Below the pieces are notes generated by a model, which saw nothing but the letters and a program-made list of their open reading frames with translations, searched no databases and was not told the origin of the DNA. Positions 21,460 to 31,697 of a stretch of DNA of 64,000 bases are shown here, in pieces (the stretch's first letter is position 1; every line of letters starts with the position of its first letter). The position numbers and the translations under genes were made by a program. Source of the DNA: Alligator mississippiensis (lineage: Eukaryota; Chordata; Crocodylia; Alligatoridae). The stretch is taken from NCBI RefSeq assembly GCF_030867095.1, contig NC_081832.1, forward strand, positions 56,343,444-56,407,443, in the 5' to 3' direction.

Positions 21460-24400
21460 CTAAACAAAGTGAGACTACAATTAATCAAGTACTTAAGTCA
21501 CAGTTAGTGATATAACTGTATACTCTCAAGCTAATAAGGGCCTTACACACTACAGACCAATAGACACACTAGGGGAAGAAATAGGATATACTTTGGTACT
21601 GCGGACTGTTAAAAGCACTTTATTTTTTTTTGAAGGCCCCCTTAATTGGAAGTTTTGCATGAAACTACTAAGAGCTAGATATCAGTAACATAACCCATTT
21701 AGCTAGACTTGAAGCTAGAGAAACTTGTGCAGGCTAGGGCTCAAGTGTGTTAGTCCAGGATTAGACATCCCATTTTTAATGTCTTTTAGGACCATCCAGT
21801 GTCAAGACCAAGATTATTTTAAGGAACTAGTGCAGTTTTTTCCTGCTTTATTTGGATTTGTAATGTTCTATGCCTCTAACAAAAGAGGTTCTTGGGTGTG
21901 ATTAGTGGATACCAAATAAGCTTAAAGAAATGGCAAAGCTGACAAGACATCTTTCTCTTGTCTTCATTTAGACAAAAGTGTTTCCATGGTTATTATTTTA
22001 TGACTTGGATGAAAGGATTCGTGTCATCTGACTGCTTTAGGAACTTTTCAAATGAATTGCTGAAATCCCTCCATCAAGGACTGTCTGTACTATAGATTCT
22101 TTAGAACAGAGCTGTTAAGTTATCTTTATGTAAATTTGTTGAGACTGTTTGTCATCTTCGCTTAATATAGTAAACCTTACCTTGGAATGGGTCTGAAGGC
22201 ACTTTAACACCTCTATCAACTCAAGTAATTTTTTTTCTTCGATCTCCAGGGCCATTATAGATAATGCCAAAACAGAAGGCTGAGGGGACAGAAAATAATT
22301 AAATTAATTCTGAAGACTGAAGCTTAGCAGGATCAGTTAAGTCAGTATGGGTACAAGCATTAGCAAGACATACCTTGGCTTTAGAGAACATTATTCGGCA
22401 GTGACATGCTTTAAGCTGGGCTTCCAGTCTCTCAAAATTAAGGTATTTACTCCTGTAAGAAGGTTGAGTTGGTTTAGTTTTATGCAGCATAAAGTGTCCT
22501 TTCTAGTTGCGTAGATTAAATAAAGACAGTTGAATCTTTAGAAGTTTGCAAAGTTTGCTAAGGTGTTGTATATCTAAAAGTATTTTCTTAGGCAACATTT
22601 AAAAACTCAATTTCTAGGAGTCTGAAACCTTTTCTCTTGGACTGAAAAGAAACTGGTATGCAGTGTCACTTTAAAATTAGGTGGCAAAGTATTTAAACTG
22701 TATATGTTCTGTACATTTTCTGTTTGGAACAGGAAGGCAATGGGTATGGATTATTTTGAAGTTTAAACATTATAGTTGAAGTTGGGGGGAGCAAGTCTAT
22801 TAAAAAACAGCGATTCACCTGAGCCACGGTTTACTGCTGCAATTTAAAAGTTATTTTAAGGTTTCCTAGCCTGTTCCATTGAAAAAAGTCTGGATTGTCC
22901 CATTTGTCCAAGCAGCTATTTCATCCTTTACCTTTCACAGCTTAAGTTCCCATGAATGAGTGAATAATAGATCTGTAGAAACTGAAAAGCTGTTGTAGCT
23001 TTGACTTTCCAAGATAGCTTCTCCAATACAATTTTTTCCATTCTCATCATATCAGAAACAGTGAACCTATACTGGCTTATTCGAATCAAGTCAGTAGCCA
23101 AAGGAACATTTCTTTCCTCTTCTGTTGCTTTCACAGCCAAGTAGAAACAGCTCAGTCCAACACAGCCTAAGTGTTTAGGCTGTACCTGGGAGTGGAGGGA
23201 AAAAGCCACACTCAATTTCACATACTGTAGCTAAACCTTAAAAATTTCACACAAAAGACTAGATGTCCAAAGTTGTACTTTTTCACCTTGCTTTCCAAAG
23301 ACAGTAAGGCATTCAGAAGACATCATAACATTGTATTTGCTTCATTTTCCTAAATTACTAGGCTTTGCCATACCAACTTTGATGAAAGGATCAGGTCAGT
23401 CCAGTGCTCTTCAAGAGTTTTGGCAGAGTCAGATATTTTGGAGGAAGATTTAAGAAGTTGTTTTGCGGAGACTTATGGAATGGAATAATGGAAGAAGTTT
23501 ACTCCAGTGCAAATTATCACATGCCTGGAAGTGTAGATTTAATTGAGATGATTGGGAGGTGAAGCACAGTTTAAAGGTGTTTCAAGAATTTAAAGAGACT
23601 TAAATACAGAAAGCATTTAAGTCTAAATCTTCCAACCTCTTTCTGGTTTAGAAATATGCAGGTTTTGTGATATGCTAAACCAGCTCAAGTGCAAGTTTTA
23701 AGATTCTGCTTTCCTCTCATCTATTACAGCACTATGGCATCCCTGATTAGTGATTCATAAATTTAAAGGAGAGGTGACTTCTTTTAGCATAATAAGATTC
23801 AGGCTAGTTTGTGCTAGCCGTTATTGGTTGGGTATGTGGGAAAGAAGGGATGGGTGTACCCTGAACTCACATCTAGAAAATGCCTTATGTCACCCAAGGT
23901 CTCAACCAGTACTTTACAGATTTAAAGTATTATAGCATATTCCACTTAAGTGCATTTGATAAATGTGTAATAATGTCAATCCCAATCCATTATCTACCAT
24001 TTATCTGCATATCAAATTAAGTACATAAACCACTGGAGTGCATAGGAACTCTTGGTGCTGCCGCCCACTTTGCAACTTAACTGTAGAAGTGCAGAGTTTA
24101 TGAAACTGGCTAAGGCCTGATCATTTCAGGGCTGCCATTAGAGGCTCGGAGGCAGTGGTGCTCAACCTGCTTGTCCGCTAGGGCCAGATGAGCAGTGCCT
24201 AGTCCCTCCACAGGCCAGAGCCATCCAGTGGACCCAGTCCAGAGCCCAGGACATACGTGGCAGGGCCCCATCTAGCCACACACGGGCATAGGGCCAGCTC
24301 AGCTCTGATCCAACTGTATAGGGCCAGAGGGCTTGGCCTAGCCTCAACCCAGTTGGGGAGAGGAGGGAAGGGGGCATGACCTGACCTCAAACCCAGCTCC

Positions 24401-24834
24401 ACTGAGAGCAGAGGGAAGGGATGGCATGGCCCTGAACCAGCACCCTAGGGGCAGGGGACACAGCCTGGCTGGGCAGAGGAAACGCACGGGCCGGCCCTAC
24501 TGAAGGAGAAGCGGGTGGTTGGGGGGGGGGGGTGACCTCTCTGCAAGGGAGGCGCCCCCAGGAGCCCTACCTTCATCCTGGCCAGGAAGCGGTCGAGGCA
24601 GTTGACAGCCAAGGAGAAGGTGTCGGGGCGGAGGCCGAAGAACTGGGTGAGGCTGAGCAGGTCCTTCACCTCGAAGTCGCGCAGGCGGGCGCTCACGCGC
24701 AGCCCCGTGTCGTGGGCGCCCTCGACGAGGCGCAGGCCGGGCGCCTTGGGCTGTCCCCGCACCTCCTGCTCCAGCAGCGCCGCCAGCTGCGCCAGCAGCG
24801 CCCCCGCCTCGGCGCCCGCCGCCGGCTCGATCAT
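21268..24834 (-). CDS. CCNG1: CCNG1, cyclin G1 (complete coding sequence, five coding exons)
   Basis: Cyclin G1 is a p53-induced cyclin-box protein that recruits PP2A B' subunits and promotes MDM2 activity and cell-cycle control. Exons 24834-24571, 23185-22932, 22452-22374, 22279-22181 and 21459-21268 join to 888 nt, 295 residues plus stop, the length of the human protein. Segments such as ARLRDFEVKDLLSLTQFFG, QPKHLGCVGLSCFYLAVK and NVPLATDLIRISQYRFTVSD are near identical to human. The cyclin box runs through coding exons 1-2 and the conserved tail WIVSGRTARQLKHSYDRIT is in the last. All junctions are GT-AG. The first 30 residues are alanine-rich and diverge, reflecting the GC-rich promoter sequence. 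The 5' part of a hAT-like element lies in the intron at 24153. Confidence 0.98.
22181..22279 (-). CDS. CCNG1: CCNG1 coding exon 5
   Basis: This exon is 99 bp and 33 codons, PSVLALSIMALEIEEKKLLE through CLQTHSK. It follows a CCCCTCAG acceptor and ends at GTAAGG. It matches the human segment that starts PSVLALSIIALEIQ. Confidence 0.96.
22374..22452 (-). CDS. CCNG1: CCNG1 coding exon 4
   Basis: This 79-bp exon follows a TTCTTACAG acceptor and encodes SKYLNFERLEAQLKACHC then RIMFSKAK; human has NSINFERLEAQLKACHCRIIFSKAK. The donor is GTATGT. Confidence 0.96.
22932..23185 (-). CDS. CCNG1: CCNG1 coding exon 3
   Basis: This exon is 254 bp, beginning VQPKHLGCVGLSCFYLAVKA and ending LIHGNLSCE with two bases of an arginine codon. 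It holds the core of the cyclin box and EEERNVPLATDLIRIS. The donor is GTAAAG. Confidence 0.97.
24153..24440. mobile_element. left part of a hAT-like element in a CCNG1 intron
   Basis: CAGTGGTGCTCAACCTGC is a typical hAT-MITE terminus, followed by GGGCCAGATGAGCAGTG and a GC-rich body. I cannot find the matching right end, so the extent is approximate. Confidence 0.5.
24571..24834 (-). CDS. CCNG1: CCNG1 first coding exon (exon 2)
   Basis: This exon encodes 88 residues from MIEPAAGAEAGALL to CLDRFLARMK. The start codon is the first three bases of the exon, right after the acceptor CCCCGCAG. The alanine-rich N-terminus replaces human MIEVLTTTDSQKLL; homology resumes at ALLEQE. The donor is GTAGGG. 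Confidence 0.95.
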
Positions 24835-24900
24835 CTGCGGGGACGCGCGCCCGTCAGCGACCCCGGGGCTGCCCCGCCGCCGCCTCACCACCCGGCCCGC

Positions 24901-24920
24901 AGACAAGCCCAGACTTGTCC
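24901..24920. promoter_or_regulatory. CCNG1: perfect p53 response element in CCNG1 intron 1
   Basis: AGACAAGCCC is followed directly by AGACTTGTCC. Both decamers fit RRRCWWGYYY at every position with no spacer, the highest-affinity p53 arrangement. It lies in the short first intron (24835-24954). Cyclin G1 is an established p53 target. Another perfect half-site, AGACAAGTCC, is at 25341-25350. Confidence 0.8.
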
Positions 24921-24954
24921 TGGGCTCGGCCACCCGGCTCCCCACCGCCCTTAC

Positions 24955-25040
24955 CTCCACCCCGGGGCCGGCAGGGCCCCGCGACGATCCAGGACCGCGG
25001 TCGCCGCCCGCAGGGACACCGACATGGGCGCGGCCGGGCC
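24955..25040 (-). other. CCNG1: CCNG1 non-coding exon 1 with upstream ORF
   Basis: A GTAAGG donor at 24954 closes an exon whose start is placed 25-30 bp downstream of a TATA box. It contains an ATG at 25025 that opens a frame of 23 codons plus two bases; after splicing it reads AGA then TGA, the TGA overlapping the cyclin ATG. The exon is inferred from promoter and splice signals. Confidence 0.65.
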
Positions 25041-25059
25041 GAGGCAGACCCCCTGCGGC

Positions 25060-25260
25060 CTTTATATAGTATGGGAGGGGCGACTCCCGCCTCCGGCTTC
25101 CTCTGGTTGGCTGCTTTGCCAGTAATGGAGCTGCTATCCAGCCAATCGCAGCCAGCGAGGCGGGAGGTGCCGCGGGCGGTAGCCCCGCCCTGCCAGGCCC
25201 TTTGAGCTTCCCGCGAGCGGTGTGTCCGCGCGGCGCCTCCGCGTGTTTTGTCAGCTGCCC
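25060..25260 (-). promoter_or_regulatory. CCNG1: CCNG1 promoter: TATA box, CCAAT box and GC boxes
   Basis: Read on the minus strand, CTATATAAAG lies at about 25070-25061, 25-30 bp before the inferred start. A CCAAT motif lies at 25142-25146 and a GC-box-like run near 25181-25195. The whole stretch 24480-25420 is a CpG island. Confidence 0.7.
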
Positions 25261-25450
25261 CCCGCCCCGCCGCAGGAGGTGCCGGGTCTCGCGCCTCGTG
25301 CATCTGCAAGACCTCCCTCCGGTTGTCCTGGCAGCCTTGGAGACAAGTCCTGGTTGAAACCTCTGCCTTTGCGGAGCGGGGCGCGAGCTGATTGAGTCCG
25401 CGCGCCCCGAGAGCAGTCATCAAGGCTCACTGTCAAGCTCCGAGGAGATA

Positions 25451-26182
25451 CACGTTTCCGTGGCTTTATGCGGTACGTGCGTTCCTGCAAAGCGGCACAT
25501 AGCTCAAATTGGGATAAGGAGAACCCACTTTACAATGTAACAAATAGGGATACATACAAAAAGCTAGAAGGCTTGGTTCCAAAATGATACCTTTTATTAG
25601 ACCAACTGCGAAATTGCAAGAAACTGTCCTTTTCTGCAAGCTTTCGGGATCAAAGTCCCTTCATCAGGCTGTGGGAAAAATATAGATGGTACAAGATGGT
25701 AAAAAGTCCCTATAACAAATAGGGCTACGTTCCAAGACCCCAACTGTACTGAACCCCAGACCCATTTCTACCACTTTTACAAGGTAATTTTGGTACTCAC
25801 CAACAGCAGACAGTGCACACAAGCACAGGGTGGTGGTGAGAGTTTAGTTGGTGGGAAGAGAGGGTGGTGAAGGCTTCATTGATGGACCAGGGAGAGAGAG
25901 GGGTAGGAGATAAGCTAGCGGGACGCTTTGAGGCCATTATGGGGATGGCAACCACAGAAACATGTCGCAGACAATGAGCAAGGTGCACAGATCCACACAG
26001 GAGACTATATTTTGGTGCATGTCACTCCCACAATGCACTGAACAAAGTAGCTGACTGCGGGCTTCCACCACACCAATCACATAAGAGTGAATTTACCTCA
26101 TATAATGAATTTTTGGTACAAAGGGTCATCGCATAAGAGCAAATTCGCACATACAGAACCCACATAAAGCGAGGGAAACCTG
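25451..26182. mobile_element. Tigger/pogo-like element carrying an inserted Penelope-like tail
   Basis: It is flanked by TA (25449-25450, 26183-26184), with termini CACGTTTCCGTGGCTTTATG and, on the other strand, CAGGTTTCCCTCGCTTTATG. Apart from the insert at 25554-25712 it aligns to the element at 17671-18116 in inverse orientation, and is somewhat longer. Confidence 0.83.
25554..25712 (-). mobile_element. short Penelope-like 3' tail, inserted with a 16-bp target duplication
   Basis: On the minus strand it has CCTGATGAAGGGAC, CGAAAGCTTGC and GTTGGTCTAATAAAAG, the same tail as the Penelope-like element at 8321-8410. TAACAAATAGGGATAC (25538-25553) and TAACAAATAGGGCTAC (25713-25728) flank it. 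The 159-bp insert has no coding capacity. Confidence 0.82.
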
Positions 26183-26187
26183 TACCG

Positions 26188-27020
26188 AGCAGAGTTCCCC
26201 AGGGCTCTGAGCCAAGGACGGTCCAGTATCTTCATTAATGATCCAGAGGATGGAGCTAAGTGTACAATGCAGATGATATCACAGTGGATGGGGCAGTGGA
26301 CAGGCTGGAGGGTAGGATTAAAGATCCAAATTGCCTTGAATATTGGAGCAAGGATCTGAAATAAGTACCATGACATTTATTAAACAAAAAATGCAGAACA
26401 CTTGCACTTAGGAAGGGACAGTCAAATTGATGAACGCAAAATGGGGAACAACGAACTAGGCTGAAGAAAAGGACTTGGATCTTATGCTGAATATGAACCA
26501 CCAATGTAATACTCTGAATAACAACATCACCTGCAAGTCCTAGATAATGATTCTTCTACTCTATTCAGTGCTGGTGATGCCTCCTATGGAGTACTGTGTC
26601 CAGAATGGGGCACAAGACACGGACAATTTCCATTTGGAAGGATAATTTGAAAGGGTCTAGAGGAAATTAACTGAAATGACTAGAGGCCTAAAAAGCATGC
26701 CATAGGAGGAATGGCTGGAAGAATTTTTAGTCTAGAAAAATAAGAGACAGTGAGTTTTCAGACGTCTATAACAACTTTTTTTGTATTTGAAGAAAAATGG
26801 TGGTGTTCACAGGAAACAGGACAATATTTTTAAATTGCAATCAGAGCCATTTAGTTGAGGCATTATGAAAAATTTTCCAACTATGGGGGTGGTTAGGGCT
26901 AGGGAAGGTAAGAAAGGCTGTGGAAGTTCCATCATTTGAAGATTTAAATGCAGGTTAGACACATATTTAGTTTGTTTTATAGTAAACAGAGGTGATCTTG
27001 CCCAAAGGAAGAGGAGTGGT
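26188..27020 (+). mobile_element. CR1 LINE fragment, older copy
   Basis: It opens with a decayed PQGSEPRTVQYLH(F)INDPEDGA-like RT reading and runs through the 3' coding part. It is much more diverged than the other CR1 copies and abuts the right end of the Tigger-like element. Confidence 0.75.
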
Positions 27021-27566
27021 TAAATAACACCTCTTTTCAGTCCTATTTTTCTATAAATTCTCCTCTCGATTTCAGCCATGGATCCTGTGATGAACATTAA
27101 GGGATCCTTTTTGCCCAAGTCTTTCCTGCTTTCCCAACCTTTCTATCTTCCTTATATTATTCCATTCATAACTTCTCTCAATGTGAACTTCTAATGCTTT
27201 CCATCAAGACGTGGCAGTTTCCCACTTGAGATCAAAGTTTGCAGAGGCTGCTTCTTTTATAGCAGCTATTTTTAATTTGCTGTTTTTATCACTGTTATGG
27301 AAGTAATTAGGCTATTCATTGACCCTTTCCAGGTTGGTGAAGGCGTAGGGACAATGCACTTCTATAAAAGCCTGACAAAGACTAAAAAGAAGTACATTAG
27401 AAGAAGCATTGATTTCCATCTTACAGGAAATTTAGAATTTTGCACTGTGATATATAACTGCCTAAACCTATGCTGGGCACTTTTTATTCTTTTTAATATG
27501 GAAAAAGTACTTGGAGAGTATCATAGAAAATTAGGGTTAGAAAGGATCTCAGGAGGTCATCTAGTC

Positions 27567-28326
27567 CTCTTTCTTTGGCAGTTTCTCACAGTTGAAAATG
27601 ATTGTCTTATCTGTTGGTCCAAAGATGCCTGCTGAGTCCAATCTGGGATAGACTGGGATAGACTTTGCTGCAACTCAGGCATGTATTTCTGTGTGGGGTG
27701 GGTGGCTCCAGAAACTAGATTCAGTCTGTGACTGGCTTTTTCTGCTGCTCCCATTTTTCCATCTCCTCTTGTGATAAGGTTTCAAAGTACTGAGATCCTT
27801 GCAACAGACTCTTCATCCATTTGGGACAGTCCTGGGTGATAGTCCCCCACGAGTTGATGTCAATGTTGCGTTATGTTCAGTTGGTCTTGAGGACTTCCCT
27901 GAAGTGTTTCTCTGCCCTCCTCTTGAGCATGTGCCTTGACTAAGCTGGGAGAATTAAACTTGCTTCAGGAGTCTGGAGTTAGACATCTGGATGATGTGGC
28001 CAGCTCAGCAAAGTTGATGCTGGATGATTATAGCCTTAATCCTCAGGGTGCTTGTGAGGGGATGCTAATGTTGGTCCATTTATCTCCCCACTGGATTCAA
28101 TAGGCAGAAGGACCTTCAATAGGCAGTGTTGATGCTACTTCTCCAATGATTTGAGACGTCTCCTGTATGTTGTCCATATTTCAGCTCCATACAGTAATGT
28201 GGGGATTGCAACTGCTTGATAAAACACGAGCTTGGTTTTGGATCTGATGTCATGACTTTTGAACATCCATTTCCTCAGGCATCCAAAGACTGCACTTGCA
28301 CATTTGAGGCAATGTTGGATTTCTTC
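27567..28326 (-). mobile_element. non-CR1 LINE fragment inserted in CR1
   Basis: On the minus strand it reads FYQAVAIPTLLYGAEIWTTY and RRRLKSLEK (about 28240-28150), the post-catalytic region common to several LINE clades, and later a C-terminal CSKV-type cysteine motif. An exact 11-bp duplication GTCATCTAGTC flanks it (27556-27566 and 28327-28337). The clade is not determined. Confidence 0.82.
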
Positions 28327-28621
28327 GTCATCTAGTCAAACGTTCTGCTCAAAGCACGATCATCCCCACCTATCTTATTCCAGCCAAGGCTTTGTCTAGC
28401 TTGGGCTTAAAAATCTCCAAGGACGGAGATTTTACAACCTTTCTGAACAGCCTGTTCCAGTGGTTTACTACTCTCCTAGTCAGAAAGTTTTTCCTAACCC
28501 AGGGGTGGGCAAAATACCTCTTGTGGATCAGATCCAGCCTGCCAACTGATTGAATCCAGCCACAGGGGGGTGCCCACTAGGTGAATGTATCCAGCCCACA
28601 GGTGGGCACTAGCTCTGGCAG

Positions 28622-29056
28622 CAGTGGTGACTTGTAGGGGGTGCACGAGGGTGCATGTGCACCCTCTGAGAGCACTGGTGCACCCCCTGACAGCCCACTT
28701 AGGTGACGGGTGGGGAGATAGATGAGATGCCCCCTCCCCCACCCCCGAGAGCTGGTGCCCACCCTGAGAGCGCTGGCTGGGCAGTGGGGGCTCCAGGAGA
28801 AGTGATCCCCATGGTCCCCCCCCATAGTCAATCGTGCCGACCCAGAAATGCTGTACTGCTGGTACTTTTGGGTTGGCACAGCATTTCTGGGTTGGTGCGA
28901 TCAGCTGCTTCAGGGGAAGCCCCCTGGTCAGCACGATCAGCCGCGGTGGGACTCCACCCCTGGTCGGCGCAATTGGCAGCAGGGGACCTTGCACCCCAGT
29001 TGCTGACTGTCCACCCCCTCCCCCTCCCCCGACTCAAGAGGCACCAGTTGCCCATG
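28622..29056. mobile_element. hAT-like element nested in the hAT-like element
   Basis: It has the same family as 1020-1291 (CAGTGGTGAC start, ACCAGTTGCCCATG end) with an 8-bp duplication TCTGGCAG / TTTGGCAG once the CR1 stub at 29062-29134 is set aside. It is longer than the HMMR copy, with an extra middle part. Confidence 0.72.
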
Positions 29057-29061
29057 TTTGG

Positions 29062-29134
29062 GGATCGGACTCGATGAGGGGGGTCGGACTCGATGATCTA
29101 TTGAGGTCCCTTCCGACCCTAACATCTAACATCT
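29062..29134 (+). mobile_element. CR1 3' stub, innermost insertion
   Basis: TTGAGGTCCCTTCCGACCCT followed by AACATCTAACATCT is a CR1 3' end of only about 73 bp, flanked by the exact duplication ATGTTTGG (29054-29061 and 29135-29142). Confidence 0.8.
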
Positions 29135-31697
29135 ATGTTTGGCAGCTGTGTAGTGTTGGGCTGCTGGGGCTGCTTCCAGCATGCCAGATGCTCTCTTCCT
29201 TGGGCCTGAGGCTGCCACTAGTGCAGAGTAGAAGCATGAACCCACTCACACCTGTAATACACCCCACCCCCAGCCCCACACGCCCACAGTCCCGACTTGG
29301 AAGCTTTCAGTCACATCTACAGATACCCAAACACAGCTGGCAGCTTCCAGGTTGGGTCTCCAGGCACAGTGCTGAGGGGGTGGGAAGGGGTCGTGTGCTA
29401 CAGCTGCAGCAGGTTCAGGCTTCTGCAGTGGTTACAGTCCATGGCTGTAGCACACCTGAACCCACACCAGGAGCCCCGATCTGGAAGCAGCCAGTCATAT
29501 TTAGGCAGCTGTGGCCTTCAACAAATCACCAAATTCATTAAGCATCTTGCCAAATAATTTCCCACCTCTGATCTAACCTACATTTTTCTTGCTACAACAT
29601 GAACCCATTGTTCCTTGTTCTGTCATCTTCCACCACTGAGAACAGTCTAGTTCCATCCTCTTTGGAACCACCATTCAGGTACTTGAAGGCTGCTATTAAA
29701 TCTTTCCTCAGCCTTCTCTTTTCCAGACTAAATAAGCCCAGTTCTCTCAGCTTCTCATAAGTCATGTGCCCCAGGTCCCTAACCATTTTTGTTGCCCTCC
29801 ACTGGACTCTCTAATTTGTCTATACCCTTTCTATAGTGGGGGGCCCAGAACTGGACATAGTACTCTAGATGTGGCTTTATCATTGCTGAATAGAGGGGAA
29901 AAATCATTTCCCACAATCTGCTGGCAATGCTCCTACCAATGCAGCCCAGTGTGCCACTAGCTTTCTTGGCAACTGTTGGCTTATATTCAGCTTATTGTCC
30001 ACTGTAACCCCCAGATCGTCTTCTGCAGAGCTGCTGCTTATCCAGTCAGTCCCAAGCCTGTACTAATGCATAGGATTGTTCTGTTCTAAGTGAGGATTTT
30101 GCACTTGTCCTTATTGAACCTTATGACATTTCTTTTGATCCAATCCTCTAAGTTGTTGCAGTCTCTCTGAATCCTAGCCCTGCCCTCCAGTGTATGTTCT
30201 GTTCCCCCCAGCTTGGTGTCATCTGCAAATTTGCACTCCATTTCATCTTCCAGGTTGTTGATGAAGATATTGAACAAAAACTGGCCCCAGAACTATCCCC
30301 TGGGGCATTCCACTTGTAGATACTAACTGCCAATTGAACATCAAGTCATTGATTGCCGTCATTGGGTGTGACCATCCAGTCAGTTTTCTGTCCACCTTAA
30401 CATCCATTCATCCAACCTGTACTTCCTTAGCTTGCTTGCAAGAATATTGTGGGAGACTATCAAAATCTTTGCTAAATCAAGGTACATAACGTCCACTGCT
30501 CTCCCTGCATGCACAGAGCCAGTCATTCCATCACAGAAAGCAATCAGGTTGGTCAGACATGACCTGCCCTTGGTGAATCTGTGCTGACTGTTTCTACTCA
30601 TCTTCTTTTCATCCCAGTGCTTGGAAATGAATTACTTGAGGATCTGCTCCATGATCTTTCTGTGGACTAAGGCTGACCATTCTGTAGTTTCCTGGATCCT
30701 CCTCCTTCCCTTTGAAAATGGGCACTATATTTGCCCTTTTCCAGTCATCTGAGACCTCTCCCAATCACCTTGAGTTTTCAAAGATAATGGCCAGTGGCTA
30801 TGCAGTCACATTGGCCAACTCCCTCAGCACCCTAGGGTGCATCCTATCCTGCCCCATAGACTAACACACATCCACATTTTCTAAATAGTTCCTAACCTGT
30901 TCATTCACCACTGTTGGCAGCTCACCTCCTCCCCAAATTGTGCTGCCAGGTGCAGTAGTCTGGGAGCTATCCTTGCCTATGAAACTGAGGTGAAAAAAGC
31001 ATTGAGTACTTTAGCCATTTCTGCATCATCTGTTACTAGGTTGCCTCCTCCATTCAGTAAGGGACCCACACTTTCCTTGATCTTTCTCTTGTTGCTGACA
31101 TACTTGTAGAAACCCTTCTTGTTACCTTCACATCCCTTACTAGCTGCAACTCAAATAGTGCTTTGGCCTTCCTGATTTCATCCCTGCATGCCTAAGTAAT
31201 ACTGGAATACTCCTGCCTAGTTGTTTGTCCAAGTCTCCACTTCTTGTTTGCTTCCTTTTTATGTTTTTGCTCACTGAAGAGTTCCCTGCTAAGCCAAGCT
31301 GGTCTTCTGTCATACTCACTAGTCTTTCTGAGCAGCGGGATGGTTTGTTTCTGCATCCTTAGTACAGTGTCTTTACAATACAGCCAGCTTACCTGTACTC
31401 CTTTCCCTCTCAGACTGACCTCCCAGGGGATCCCACCCATCAGTTACCTGAGACCTGTGTGGTGAAGGGAGAGACTTCCCATTTCATAAGGAGAAACTTT
31501 TAAACCATTGAACTGGAATGATGTCTGAAAAATATTACACAGCAAGAACCTTTTAATTCTGTTCTGTCCATGGGCACATAGGCTTACACACCTGTCTTCA
31601 TACACATAAGCAAAGCAATGTATTTGCACTTGCATCTAGCTCAATATCTGCAAGGTAAACAAGTGAACATGTAATCAAACACAGAACACAATTAGGG

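Larger units (their letters stand above)
28500..29570. mobile_element. hAT-like element inserted in CR1
   Basis: The termini are CAGGGGTGGGCAAAATA and, on the other strand, CAGAGGTGGGAAATTAT. The flanks TCCTAACC / ATCTAACC are a decayed 8-bp duplication and CR1 text continues on both sides. It includes two later insertions. Confidence 0.85.
27518..31455 (-). mobile_element. long CR1 LINE copy, interrupted by later insertions
   Basis: The 3' end (ATCATAGAAAATTAGG, read from the plus strand) lies at 27518 and the copy runs to about 31455, covering the 3' region and most of the reverse transcriptase (FINNLEDEMECKFADDTKLGG near 30270-30210, HRFTKGRSCLTNLI near 30580). Later insertions occupy 27567-28326 and 28500-29570. 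Removing them leaves about 2.1 kb of CR1. Confidence 0.92.

Noticed and set aside
24445-24960. Longer open frame upstream of the cyclin G1 start on the minus strand
   Set aside because: It reads through intron 1. A good acceptor lies directly before the conserved MIE start and a good donor at 24954, so the extra residues are intronic.
24532-25125. Long plus-strand open frames over the CCNG1 promoter and first coding exon
   Set aside because: These are antisense frames in CpG-rich DNA with no family likeness.
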